This document shows, piece by piece, positions 22,363 to 34,086 of a stretch of DNA of 64,000 nucleotides. The translations under genes were made by a program, and so were the position numbers. This stretch comes from Dolomedes plantarius (lineage: Eukaryota; Arthropoda; Arachnida; Araneae; Dolomedidae), in NCBI GenBank assembly GCA_907164885.2, contig OU015492.1:43375893-43439892 (forward strand). Direction: 5' to 3'. Below the pieces are notes generated by a model. That model was not told the origin of the DNA and searched no databases. It saw only the letters and a program-made list of their open reading frames with translations. Numbering within the stretch: position 1 is the first letter of the stretch; every line of letters begins with the position of its first letter.

Positions 22363-23124
22363 TATGTATATATATATGTATATATATATATAGATATAGA
22401 TAGATAGATAAGTGTGTGCTAGGCCGGATTTAGGGGCCCAATTACAGAATTTTCGGCAGGACACTTCAAAATACTAAAATAGAATAAATGATAAAAATTT
22501 AATGTGAAGCATAAAAGACAAAAGTTTGGAGGCGGTCATATTTCTTTCCTTGCATACATTTGTAGAAAAACTAAAACTGTAAAGTAGCTAGACTACAGAT
22601 TTTATTTACATAGCAAAAATGTTTACAAACAAACTTTTCTAGATTTTTTTTATCAACGAAATCATTTTTCATTTGATCAAATTTTAATTTCCTCATTTCT
22701 TCGTGATCTGTAGATAGTATTGCAAGGCTGGTACGCCTCTCCTGCGAAATTGTTTAGCTCAGGTACATTTTAATTTATTTTAGTCTAGAAAAGCATCTTT
22801 CATCCGATGCTGCGGTTAAAGGAAATGTTAGCAATATCCTTAGATATAAATGCATTTGGGGAGTCAATAGCTCTATCATTTGTAGCAAGAAATTCTAGAA
22901 TTTTCACGGGGTTTCCGAAACATGAAGGAAGAACAGGATTTAATGCTCTTATATCGTCAACCAGCATGTAGCCTCTCCATCTTTTACAGATTTCGTTTGC
23001 TCGTTATTATGACATTATTACATCTGTTAGGACAATTTCTAAAATCGAAACATGTTTTCGCAGTTCGTCCGTTGGAATTGTCTGAAATTTACTTAAGAAT
23101 CTACAAATGTCATTATGTTTTAGC

Positions 23125-23309
23125 CAGGGCCCGACTTAGCCTAATTGGGACTCGGGGCAAAAACTTCTTTGGGGGCCCCCCTCTGCTTCACTACTTTAGT
23201 AATGAAGAACTTAATACTTAATACTAAACTTTCTATTCGATTTGGGGCCCCCTCTGATGTAGGGGCCCGGGGCAACTGCCCCGTATGCCCCTGCCTTAGT
23301 CAGGCTCTG
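23125..23309. mobile_element. 185-bp hAT MITE with exact 8-bp duplication
   Basis: Termini are CAGGGCCCGACTTAG and, complemented, CAGAGCCTGACTAAG. The target duplication GTTTTAGC is exact (23117-23124 and 23310-23317). The interior is GC-rich (gggggccccc and ggggcccggggc), with no coding capacity. It is inserted in the ZMYM1-like hAT remnant. Confidence 0.9.
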
Positions 23310-23405
23310 GTTTTAGCAGCTACTCGAAACGTTTCTGCAGAGCCTGTCTAGCTTTGTCCTGTACTTCGTAAACATTATGTATCACACTATGTATTAAACA
23401 TTTCT

Positions 23406-23761
23406 TGTTGTTGTTATTGCTTAAGCCACTTGACCGACAGCAACATCATATCAAGTCCCCAAGGCTATGGGCGATGAAGGTGCGGCTCCTGTTTTGACTG
23501 GCACCACAAGGGTCGAAGTACGACTTGGTCAAAGGACCAGTCCCGTAATTTTGAACCGAGTCAAGTGACGAGACCAGAACACTTGACCCCGCACCTCCAG
23601 AGGTAAATTTGAGAACTTGGAGACCATTGCAGCAACGACAGATTTTACGTGCGCCAGCCGCCATTAGTGTACACGGCAGTGGATTTGTCAGCGACGAACA
23701 TCGAACCAGTGACTTTCAGATCACTAGCCTGCTGCTCTTGCCAAATAGGCAACCGCACCCT
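23406..23761 (-). mobile_element. tRNA-derived SINE with 8-bp duplication
   Basis: On the minus strand the head is tRNA-like: an A-box region near ggttgcctatttggcaagag, then a B box GGTTCGATGTTC in cactggttcgatgttcg. A long body and a 3' tail of (CAA)n follow. Flanks ACATTTCT occur at 23398-23405 and 23762-23769. The 356-bp length and tail fit a composite SINE. It lies inside the older hAT remnant. Confidence 0.75.
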
Positions 23762-24200
23762 ACATTTCTCGTAAATTAATTATTGATTCGTGCTCACAAT
23801 CGTAATTAGTCTTTTTCGTTTTCGTAAACGTGTTTCTCGAAATTCTGGGTTTACGTCTAAATCAGTCGTAAGCTCTGTGGCTCCAACTGAGACTTGATCG
23901 AAACCAGATCCTATATTTTTTTCAGCCATTTAAGGTTTCTAAATGATGACAGTACTGTGGCTAGATCTGAAGATTCGCTTCCAAGTTCTTTGCGAACTAA
24001 AATTACTTGGAATAGCAAATCACACAAGCTCTATCCCGGTAGCGCTCATTAGATTCCTCGATTTCCCCTGTACATCCTCTTTCACCGCCGAACTTAACGT
24101 GCATCTGGTTACTTCCATTTAAACATCTGCATATTTAAGTTGCGTCATGGCCCAGTTGTCAAGGGCAGCGGGCCAATGATCTATATGTGTGTGTATATAT

Positions 24201-24852
24201 GTTACGGCCAATGTCCGAAGTCTGACCAATTCGCGAAAATGGCTGGCCACCTCTAGCTGCAGCCAAAGCCCGAAATAAACGAGAATTTCGAATATTTCGG
24301 GCTTTAGCCGACCAATTCGCGATGCTCCCGACAATCAATGGCCAGTTCGTGAATTATTCAAGAAAAAGTGGCCAACGATAGAAGTTTTGCGGAGCTGGAT
24401 CGTGTTTTTACACGAGTTAATCGTACCAGCTTTAACTCATGCCATGTCCCAACTCACGTTCGTCCGTACACAAGTAATAGAGTACACCGCTGTCTCCTTT
24501 AACCGAAGCGATAAGACTTTGATGACCACTTACTCATATTACATTAAATCTCTTAAGCCGTCAGTAATAAACACTTTTCAGTTTATTTTCTCTTTTCTTC
24601 CTTCACTTTAATTAGTTTGACATATTTTTCATTGCAAAATAACAAAACTTCTAGCTTTGATCACTTTTTCCCTAGCAATCAATGGCTTTCGCGAACCGGC
24701 CATTGATCGTTAGGAGTATCGCGAATTGGCCGGCCAAAGACCGATGTAATAGCAAATTCTCGTTTATTTCGGGCTTTGGCCACACGACTTGCCAAAGCTA
24801 GAAGTGGCCGGCCATTTCGCGAATTGCCCAGACTTCGGACATTAGCCGTAAC
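24201..24852. mobile_element. 652-bp MITE with ~150-bp terminal inverted repeats
   Basis: Begins GTTACGGCCAATGTCCGAAG; the complement of the right end reads GTTACGGCTAATGTCCGAAG. The two arms stay similar for about 150 bp (caattcgcgaaa, ggccac, cccgaaataaacgagaattt). ATAT flanks both sides (24197-24200 and 24853-24856), a possible 4-bp duplication in a TA-rich site. No coding frame. The superfamily is unclear. Confidence 0.8.
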
Positions 24853-24869
24853 ATATGTACTACAAGGGT

Positions 24870-25744
24870 TGTTGTGAAGGATCCACAATTTGGACATTTT
24901 GAACTCCTTCCAACGTTATAGCCATTTTGTTCTTCCAACACGATTACGGGGCATAAAACGGCCATATTGGAACTGCACCAATTTTCCAAGAAACATCACC
25001 CCTCCTGAATTCCTCAGGACGCGGGAAAGAAATTCCAGGAAATTCAACGGACTTCCAATTTTCTTGGAAATAAGCGTACCACGTGGGTCAACCATGGGAA
25101 TGTCAGAGCATCCTGCCCTCGAATAAAAAACTCGAAGAGGCAATAAATTTACGTGAATAACTAACCTGGGGAGGGGTTATAATAAAGATTGGGGGAGCCC
25201 CGAGTGTGGGAGAGACGACGTTCGGAGGGAGAGCGAGAGAGCGGTTTTGAGGTAGCGAGCTGTGAAGAGAGCCTGGGAAGAAAAGACGCCCCCGTAAAAT
25301 GGCGAGATGCCCGTCTTCAACCGCCAGCGCCGAATCCTGTTGCCTCCGCCAGTGAAAAGCCACATGAATTTCTGCCCGATGCCTAAAGCCTCCTCCTGTA
25401 GAAGTACCTCAACGATGCCATGCTCTGCTGTTTCATCAAAACTCCCCAGGTTGGTCATAAATTCCCCTTCTAAATAGTGCTCATGCCTTCTGAGAGATTA
25501 CGAGACTTTTATTTCACTCGACCCGTAATGGTTATGTCGCAGGAAGCGGATGAAGTATGCCCTAATTCGGTTAAAAATATGTATAGCCAAGATCTTAAAT
25601 ATAATATGTAAACCCGTCCTTTTTCTTGTAAAATATTGTATAATAAATGTTGTTATTTTTATTTATAAACGCATAGTTCCCTTTGGAGTTCACCTCCCTA
25701 TATTTACACAACGCAAAGGGGTATCTCTGGTACCCCTTATAACA
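24870..25744 (+). mobile_element. Solo LTR, family A copy 2
   Basis: An 875-bp block, the inverted homologue of 17305-18187, with TG...CA ends (TGTTGTGAAGG on the left, CCTTATAACA on the right). The exact 5-bp target duplication is AGGGT (24865-24869 and 25745-25749). An AATAAA at 25642-25647 lies about 100 nt before the 3' end, so plus is the likely sense. Independent target duplications show that the two LTRs are separate solo insertions, not the two ends of one element. Confidence 0.9.
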
Positions 25745-25749
25745 AGGGT

Positions 25750-28700
25750 CTTTAAAAATAATATAGTATAAACAATTTCAGAAAAGAATTTACTAAGTAT
25801 GACTTCACTAACTGCAGTCAGATTTCAATCTATTGTAATAATGAAACTTACTAATTATGGATTTTGGAACAGTATAAGGCTGATTCTATACTACTGCCCC
25901 CCCCCCTTTAACAATGCACATATTACAACAGTAAACAATTTTTAACTAAAATAAAATTACTATATTTTATACTAATTTCTTACAAGTCATTAGAAATGTG
26001 TTAAAACAGTTAAGATATGCATTTTGTGTAGATGAAAATGAGAATGGTAGATCTGTTCTTTAAGAATTTTGATAGTTAGATATACATACTCTTGACACAG
26101 TCATGCCAAAAACATCATTTTAGCATGATTTTAAGAGAGGAACACTTATTAAATAGGACTACATTCAATAATCATTGTTTGTGGACTATTTGTATATTTT
26201 TCTATTATGTGATTAACATTTTAAAAATATTTTACTATACACGTTTTATATCAACTGTTAAATGTTCTTAAATAAAATAAAATCCAGACAGATTCTGATT
26301 TCTTTTTCATTCAACAGTAAAGCTAAATTAAGATTTTTATATTTTACAGTTATTTCAATCAGTCTACAGTTATTTACAAGTCTTTACTTGCAAATAACTG
26401 TAGAATGAAACCTAGTAGTAGCGAAAAAATTAAGATATATATATTTTAATGTAAATTGCATATTTTTTAGAATTTTGACATTTAGTTATACTCACTGCAA
26501 TAAACAGTATAGAACATGATTTTTAAAGTGTGACACTTTAATTATGAAACGAGATACAATATTCAACTTTGGTCTTTATTGTTGAAATTTTTACAGTTGT
26601 ACATCATTTTATTCGGCTGCAGTAGGATAAAATATTTATTATATACTTCTAATTTAGTAACAAAACATATACTTTAAAATCATGAACCAAGAAAAAAAAA
26701 AAAAAAATCAGTAAACATTTCAATACTGAAAAAAAAAAAAAAAAAAAATCACTAGATAAATATATCACCGGATCTAAATATAAAATAGTTTTATGCTATT
26801 CAATCAAGTATGCAAACTCAAATTCATTTGAAGTTCATTTGAAATTGTACATTGCAAATAATTAATATCTGATCTATTTATAAGGACAATAGAGGTAATA
26901 AATAAAACTGGAATATACACAACCAAAAGTAGTCAACCACACAAGACAAAAAATTATTAAAATATAAGAAACAACATCTTTTGATTTTAGAAAAGAAAGA
27001 AAAAAAAAGGAATGAAGGTGCTTTCTGAAGGAAACTATAATGTGCCTCAATCACACTTTTGTACTGTACAAAGTTGCAAAAGTTTAAAAGACTGAAGAAA
27101 TGGACTTAATGATTAAATACAGGATTGTAGAATACATAATGCATAATATAAAAATGAGCATGAAGCAAATGCCCAAAACATTTCAATTCACAGCACACTC
27201 ACAGGACTTTTAAAATTTGCTTCTTACAAAGCAGGACAGTAAAATAATTTTACAAAAAAACATACATATTGTGCTTGTGAATATTTGTAAAAAAGCACAA
27301 ATAAAATTCTTGTACAAAATATTAGCAGGTTGACAATAATATATATTACAATAACTGTAATTTTGTTATGTTAAGCCACTTGTATATATCATTAACAATG
27401 CTAATAAAAAAAGAAACACCCAACTTAATGTAGACATTCCCTTTCTTCTTGCCATGCAAATTTAAAATTTACAGAAAAATTTGCACCAAGCATCATTATA
27501 AACACACAAATTTCAAATAAATGTATAATGGCATGTTTATAAAACTAGACAGTTTTACAATAACTACTTTGAAATGAAGCATACGGATACCATGAAAAAT
27601 TCAATGGAGGTAACACAAAACAGTAAGAAATGAAATAAATTAGGGGATAGTATCTGTTAATCTAAATCAAAGCAAATTAAAACAATTTCAGAATTGGAAA
27701 AAAAAAAAAAGAGCAAACTACAGTTTCTGTTCAAAGCAATAATCATTTTAATTAAATTTAAACATGACCCCAAAAAAAAATCATTTTTAGAGTACTAAAG
27801 TGTTGCTTACAAGCAGCCAACATATGTGTGCTGATAATGGAACATATATATGAGGTAAGACTTCCGTAGTCCTTTAAAATCATGAATAAAAAACCCTAAT
27901 GATTTCTGAACAGGGTTTTTATTACAAACAAAATTATAGAAATAATCTTCCAGTTTCCAAGGCAACAAATCATCAAGGTTTCAATATAATAAATCATAAA
28001 ACACAGCCTTCTTGATAAGTGGTAGCTCAGGAAACTGGAAAAAGATTTCTACTTCTATAATTGCATGCTGGTATCAAAACTCCTTTCATGGAATGTAAGA
28101 CTCTTATGAGCTTTTGCTTGATGTAGGGAAAGTAAACTTAATAATGTAGCTTTACTCATTTTTGCGATCAATCTTAATCAGAATTTTAATTCATTAGATA
28201 AACCGATGCAGTTAACCAAAGATATATTGCTGAGCCTAACTGCTGAATCTGTATCAAAGATTTTCAGAGTATCTGAAATGTTCTTTTCGTGTGAATAATA
28301 GATTTTCATGAATATCAACTGAAATGGTTTTTGAAAGCATATGCATCTAAAGATTTTAGCAGCCAACATGCATTTAGAGATTACTGATGCTGGGCAAAAT
28401 CTTCTGAACTGCAGAATCATTTTTTCACCATATTCTGGTTAAGGAAATTCAAGTCAACTAAAATATAATCTAATGTTAGGAAACACAAATTTCTCAACTG
28501 TTATCTTGAACACGAGTGTACAAATACGATTTTGAGGAAGCAACTACTCTTGTCAAAATAGCATGAAATATATCTGCAAATGTTAAGAATTGAGGTTAGA
28601 AGTAAACTGTAACTCCTCTATAGTAACTGATTTTAAAATGTACATGTTAAAACTGGGTTCATTCTCTGATAACAGAACTAAATTTTCTAGAAGGATAAAA

Positions 28701-28965
28701 AATTTAACTCCCCAATTACTTCACAGAAATGGCTTAAAATGATATTTTTTATTTATTTCTGTAAAGGTCCTTTATAAAAAAAAAAAAAAAGGTTCTATGG
28801 TCAACAGTAAAACACATACGCCAAATGGTATTAGTAGATCTAGCAGGATATAAAATTCCTTTTATAATATATAATTGACATTCACATAATTGATATATAA
28901 AAAAAAAGTTTAAAGAGTATTTGTCAAACAGCAAAGCATGAATTAAGCACTGTAATTCTAATTTA
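25750..28965. other. AT-rich, no gene seen
   Basis: Low-complexity AT-rich DNA with a poly-C run (about 25897) and several poly-A runs. No supported coding frame. It lies downstream of the DNAJB-type gene on the minus strand, so the part nearest that gene may be 3' untranslated sequence. Confidence 0.45.
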
Positions 28966-28967
28966 TA

Positions 28968-29175
28968 AGGCTTTCGGTAGCCTAATGGTAGCAAGTAGGC
29001 TTTTGGTGCCAAGAGTGCTTGGAGTGAATCCCAACAAGCACCATTAAAACAACTCTGTGTCTAGGCTGGATATGGACATGTTAAATCTGTAGACCAGTCC
29101 AAACAGAGAGCAATGCTGGCTCACCTGAAAAATTGATGCTCCCTTAATAAAGTAGCCAGAAAAAACAGCGGTGAA
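28968..29175 (+). mobile_element. Possible tRNA-derived SINE
   Basis: Starts with a tRNA-like segment: TAGCCTAATGGTAGCA fits an A box, and GGAGTGAATCCC, about 45 bases later, is a weak B box (consensus GGTTCGAANCC). A non-tRNA body follows. Boundaries and target duplication were not resolved. Confidence 0.5.
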
Positions 29176-29278
29176 TTAAAAAATATATATTATAATTTAT
29201 CATATATAATGCCTAGACATAAATGAGAATGTTGAACAGAAAATATATGCATGCGATTTTCTGGAAACTTTGACATGT

Positions 29279-29345
29279 TGATTGGTTGGTTTTGAGTACT
29301 ATGGTAATCACACAATGGTCATGGCTAAATAAGACCAAGACTTGC
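29279..29345 (-). mobile_element. Diverged SINE tail fragment
   Basis: The plus strand reads ttggttggttttgagtacta and continues tggtaatcacacaatggtca, then ggctaaataagaccaagac. This is a diverged match to the 3' half of the SINE at 54291-54474, in the same orientation. There is no A or B box, so it is a truncated copy. Confidence 0.5.
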
Positions 29346-29399
29346 ATTTCATAGAATCCCAGTTTGAGGGCTTCATTAACTTATGTCTTTTAACAGATT

Positions 29400-31794
29400 A
29401 CAGCAATCATTCTTAACATTTTTTAAAATTGCATTTTAATGGATCATTAACATTTATTGTAATTAAAACAGTTTTAAAGGCAAAAAGTTAACAAATAGGA
29501 GCTATTCTTTTCCCATACCCCCCCCCCCCTTCCAAAAAAAAAACTTGAGAAAGACTTGAAAATAGAACCACTATGCTTCACACAAGATAGAATGTTATAA
29601 TATACAACTGCAATGTAAAGTTGACAGTATATAGATTTAGGACTTTTTAAGTGTATCCAGAAATTAACATTAAAGTATTAAAAGAATAATAAGTGGCAGT
29701 GAATAACTTTCCAAGGACTGACTTCTCGGACTTGGTAACACTGCAATTCCCCAAAGGAGGGAAGGTGAAAAAGGCACACAGAGAAACATTGCCATGGCCT
29801 TTTCCTACTCATCTTATAAAATTTTGAAGGTTAAGAACTGGTGAATTCTAGGTTTCTAGAGCTGTCAAGAAAACAAGCAAAATTGAGACAGCTAAGCAGA
29901 TCACCCTTGTGTTTTGGTATCTGATGAATGCAAAATATTGACACCATATTTATGATTTTACATGTTTTAACAACTGAAAATACACCACAGCTAATAGTTA
30001 ACATTAAAAGAAATACATCAGAATGATTATACCAAAAATTAAATAAATCATAATAATGCATTGTTAGTTACTTCTAAAAGAAATTGATAACAATGCAATC
30101 ACATTCAATCATATATCGTACGAAAAATGTACATGAATGAAGCTGAAATAATTCATGGAAATGTTCTTTCATGCATACTTCCAAATGCATTTTTAAAATA
30201 CTTAATAAATTTTAATTATAAATAATGAACATGAAATACATGAATAAAATTAGAGTACTCAATTCATTAATACATTTTTCATGGCAAGAATAGACAAGAC
30301 ATTTTAATAACATTATGGTAGAATGGAAATGTTTTTAAGATTTTAATTAGCTTGACTAGACTGTTACAAGCCTAAAAACAGTAAGACCAGAGGTACAAAA
30401 TATAGATATGTATTTATTATTATTATTATTTCCAGTGCTTAAGTGAAAAAGTCTCAAATATGGTAACTAAGTTTTCCAGTCATTCTAAAAACTGATATTA
30501 ATAAATAATTTGGGTTAACTAGTTAGTGGTCATACACATTGAACTCTCAAAACAAGCAAACTATATCAGAACCACTATGAAAATAGTATCAGACATAACA
30601 AAATAATAAATTATTATAATATGTATATATACTTTATAGAAGATGATATAAATGGAGTATAAAATGTTATCTGTGTGTGTGAAAAATGCTAGTCTATGCA
30701 TTTCATTTTGTAAATTATTGTCAATGATGAATAATATATTTATAACAATAGGCAAAAACATTATAGTTTTACTTGTAAAACTATAAACATTTAAGGTCAT
30801 CTACTTCAGATCAATCATAAAACATCAAAATGGAAAACTTATAACTGATTGAAAGCACAAATAGAAAATGCTACTGGACATATGAAAGTAAAGCAATGAA
30901 ACATATCAGAGGAAACAATCTGCAGCTCTAAATAAAAGCTGTCACTTTAAATAGGAAGGACAAGAATTCATAAAAACATTTTATGAATGAATGTTTAGAG
31001 CAATGCATACCTCTATATATAGCTTAAATACTTATTTGCTCAGTTTTTTTTTAATCTTTTAAAAAGATTTTTAAGCATTTACAAATATACATATATAACA
31101 ATTTAATTATGTTACAAAATTAATTAATAGACTTTTGTTATTTAAACATCATATCTTATACACATAATATTTGAAATAACAAAAGTGGTATGAATCTCCT
31201 TCAAGAAGGAAATGTTCCATACCACTTAAAATAAAGTCATTCTTACATATTGTCTTTCGAAGAAGCAGTTGCCAAGATAGGTTTCATTGTACTGATTAAA
31301 AATAACATTATCTTGTTGTCGGAAAACTTATATACCAAACAACATTAGTCGATCTATTTTGATACAAAATTTCACTATACAAATCAATACAAAGGTCAAT
31401 TATTTAAAGACTATCGGTTTAAAGGAAGAAATACCTAAAGTATGAATTCATTTTCTAAATTCCAATTTATTATATAAAACACTTATAGCTACATCAGTTT
31501 AGTAATACAAAATTTCTGTGACATCGAATTTTGTCTAACCTATTTCAGGAAAAACTTACAGAATTTTCATTAAGAACTAGGGTTATAATTTTATAACTTT
31601 TAAAAGAATATTTCCCATAGAAAAACAGTATTACTTTACTAAATAACATTTTCAATACCTATTAGTCCAAATTCAAGATTAAAATCTGCTGTTACACAGG
31701 CTCAATATAAAATGGTAAGATATATTTAGCATATCTTTATTAACCTCTATTGATTTAACACTAGCCTTAAAATAAAAATTATTGCCCAATATTT

Positions 31795-31875
<81 letters not shown>

Positions 31876-34086
31876 TCCTGTTAGCTATACAACAGGTTTA
31901 AAGTTAAAAGTTCTCCTTTTACCTTCAGTTTTAAGAAGGAAAAACTGAAAGCAGGAGGAGATAATTATAAATTTGTTAAGAAATAAAAATAATTTAACTA
32001 CCTTCTAGAGGCTAAGGAAGGTGAGTACTTTGTTCCACACATTCAATTATTTTAACTTTTATCATTTAACTGCTTGTATGTGTCATAGATCTTCACATTT
32101 TTGGTTAATTTCACCACTGCTCATTTACATACACAGTCATTTGTATCAATTATGATTACCAAAATAACATTACACAATTCAGGTAAACAAAATTAGGAAA
32201 AAGCATGTTGTATAATATTTATATATATATTTTAAAGAAAATGAGTTTTACAGCAAAAATTGTATTTTTATTTTTGTAATTTTTCCTTCTATTAGGTTAA
32301 TTCGCAGAAACAAAAGAATCATGAAGTAATTAGAAATTTACAACCTCACATTGAAAAAACTATTTCAGTTATTCATTGTAAATGTTTCAAATGGACTTCA
32401 ATACAATAGCAATGATTATCGCAGCATAAAAGCATCTGTTATATTAAGTTAAATATATGTTCTATAATGTAAAAGTGAATACCATACATACTTAAATATT
32501 ATAGATATGACTAAATATTTGATACAATCAATGAATGAAAATGAACAATCAAAATTGGAAAAAAATTGATTTTTACAAAATTTTCCATAAATTATCATGA
32601 AACAGGAATTTTATAAATATAGTACTTAAATAAGAATCTATATAAGGGAAGTAAAATAAATTATATCTTAAATCTTTTTTCAGAGTAAATGAACAAAAAA
32701 GAGGAGAAAGTAATTTTAGAATCTTAAAAACAAGTACATACATTACTCAAATCCAGTAAATATTGTACTTGGGGGAAAAAAAAAAAAAAAAACCACCACT
32801 TCAACAACAGCCAACAAATTAAAAATTTCTATTCCTGTTTTATATATTTTACGAACTTCCAAATTATTTTCATACACAATATATATATGGTTTGATATTT
32901 TTCCTAATTCATTAACTAGACAACAAAATGCTTTTACAATACAAACTAGAATTGATACAAAGAATTTAATTTTAAATCTTTCATAAACAAAAATTGAAAA
33001 ACTAAAAAATAATAATGAAGACTCTACCTCATATATAAACATAAATTGATAAGGAATGACTAAAATTGCAACTTAGATAGTTATCAAAAAAATATTTTCA
33101 ACATTTTAATTCAAAAACACATTTACTGAGTAAAGGTTGAAATTAAGCTGCAAATCTTTATTTGAAACAAATACTAATAAGCCAATTATACATAATGTTA
33201 GTGACATGAATATCAAGCAGTTTTCTCAAAAATGAAAATCATATAAATAATTATGCTAAGATTATTGTGCAATTGACTTTTAAACTAATTAAATAAATAC
33301 TTAAAGCAAAAGTGATAATACCAACAGAGAAACCCAAGGAAGAAAACCCAGACCAATATCAGGCCTGTAAAGAAATAAACTTCAATCTGTTTCATTTTAA
33401 ACTGTCTTCAAAATAATAGATTATTCTGAAACAAATTTATAAAATAAATTTTTTTTTTAATGTTTTAATGCAATTTCTGGCAATTACATTTATAAAAAAA
33501 CTTAAATAAAAGGACCTTTTGTGCAATCATCTGGATTCATTTTTTGACACAACTATTGTTAGTAAAAACTGATGTTATACAAGAAAAAAAATAACTGTCA
33601 CAGAACCTTTTACAAGTATGTGCATAAATTAGAGAAACTAGCACCTGTTTCAATGAAAACCCATATCTGTAATAAAACTCTAAGGCTGAATATTTTGATT
33701 CCTTTGAAATTTTTATCCACTTTACAAATTTCCTTTCTATAGCAATAACTATAATTTGTTTAAGATGTAATTCTACATCACACCGGAATAAACACAGAAT
33801 ATTTTAATTCATAACAAAATATATATTAAAAAAGATAAGTCATTTATATTTTCTATGCAAATAAAGGAATATTATACACCAGTTTTACACCAGATACTTT
33901 TTGATATAATATTCAGTAACTTTTACAAAAGTTGAATCCATTTTATGAACAATAAAAGATTCAAAGGCAAAAAAAAAAAAAAAAAGACCTGTTTGCTCAT
34001 TTTTATATTAGTACCTTATATATATTCACACTGCAAGTAACTCGCATTAACATTCAAACACTTTTGCTTTGTGGTGTTGTAGATCT
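29400..34086. other. AT-rich 3' flank of the DNAJB-type gene
   Basis: No coding frame was found. It contains a poly-C run (about 29519), a (TAT)n then (TA)n microsatellite at 31796-31873, and poly-A runs on the plus strand. It lies directly after the stop codon of the minus-strand DNAJB-type gene, so some of it must be that gene's 3' UTR. I could not pick a polyadenylation site, since several TTTATT (minus-strand AATAAA) motifs exist. Confidence 0.45.

Larger units (their letters stand above)
22424..24100 (-). pseudogene. ZMYM1-like hAT transposase remnant
   Basis: The minus-strand translation shows scattered pieces of a hAT transposase of the ZMYM1-like type. These include ATELTTDLDVNPEFRETRLR with a following KRKR (complement of about 23800-23890), and PVLPSCFGNPVKILEFLATN followed by an SPNAFI-like block (about 22840-22940). 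Frames are broken many times. The left end, near 22424, reads ggccggatttaggggccc, like a hAT terminus. The remnant is split by a 185-bp MITE (23125-23309) and a SINE (23406-23761), so it is older than both. Confidence 0.65.

Noticed and set aside
23446..23664. 72-codon minus-strand frame
   Set aside because: Lies within the SINE body; no protein motif.
17305..25744. One large element with inverted termini
   Set aside because: Each arm has its own exact 5-bp duplication and the sequence between holds unrelated insertions.
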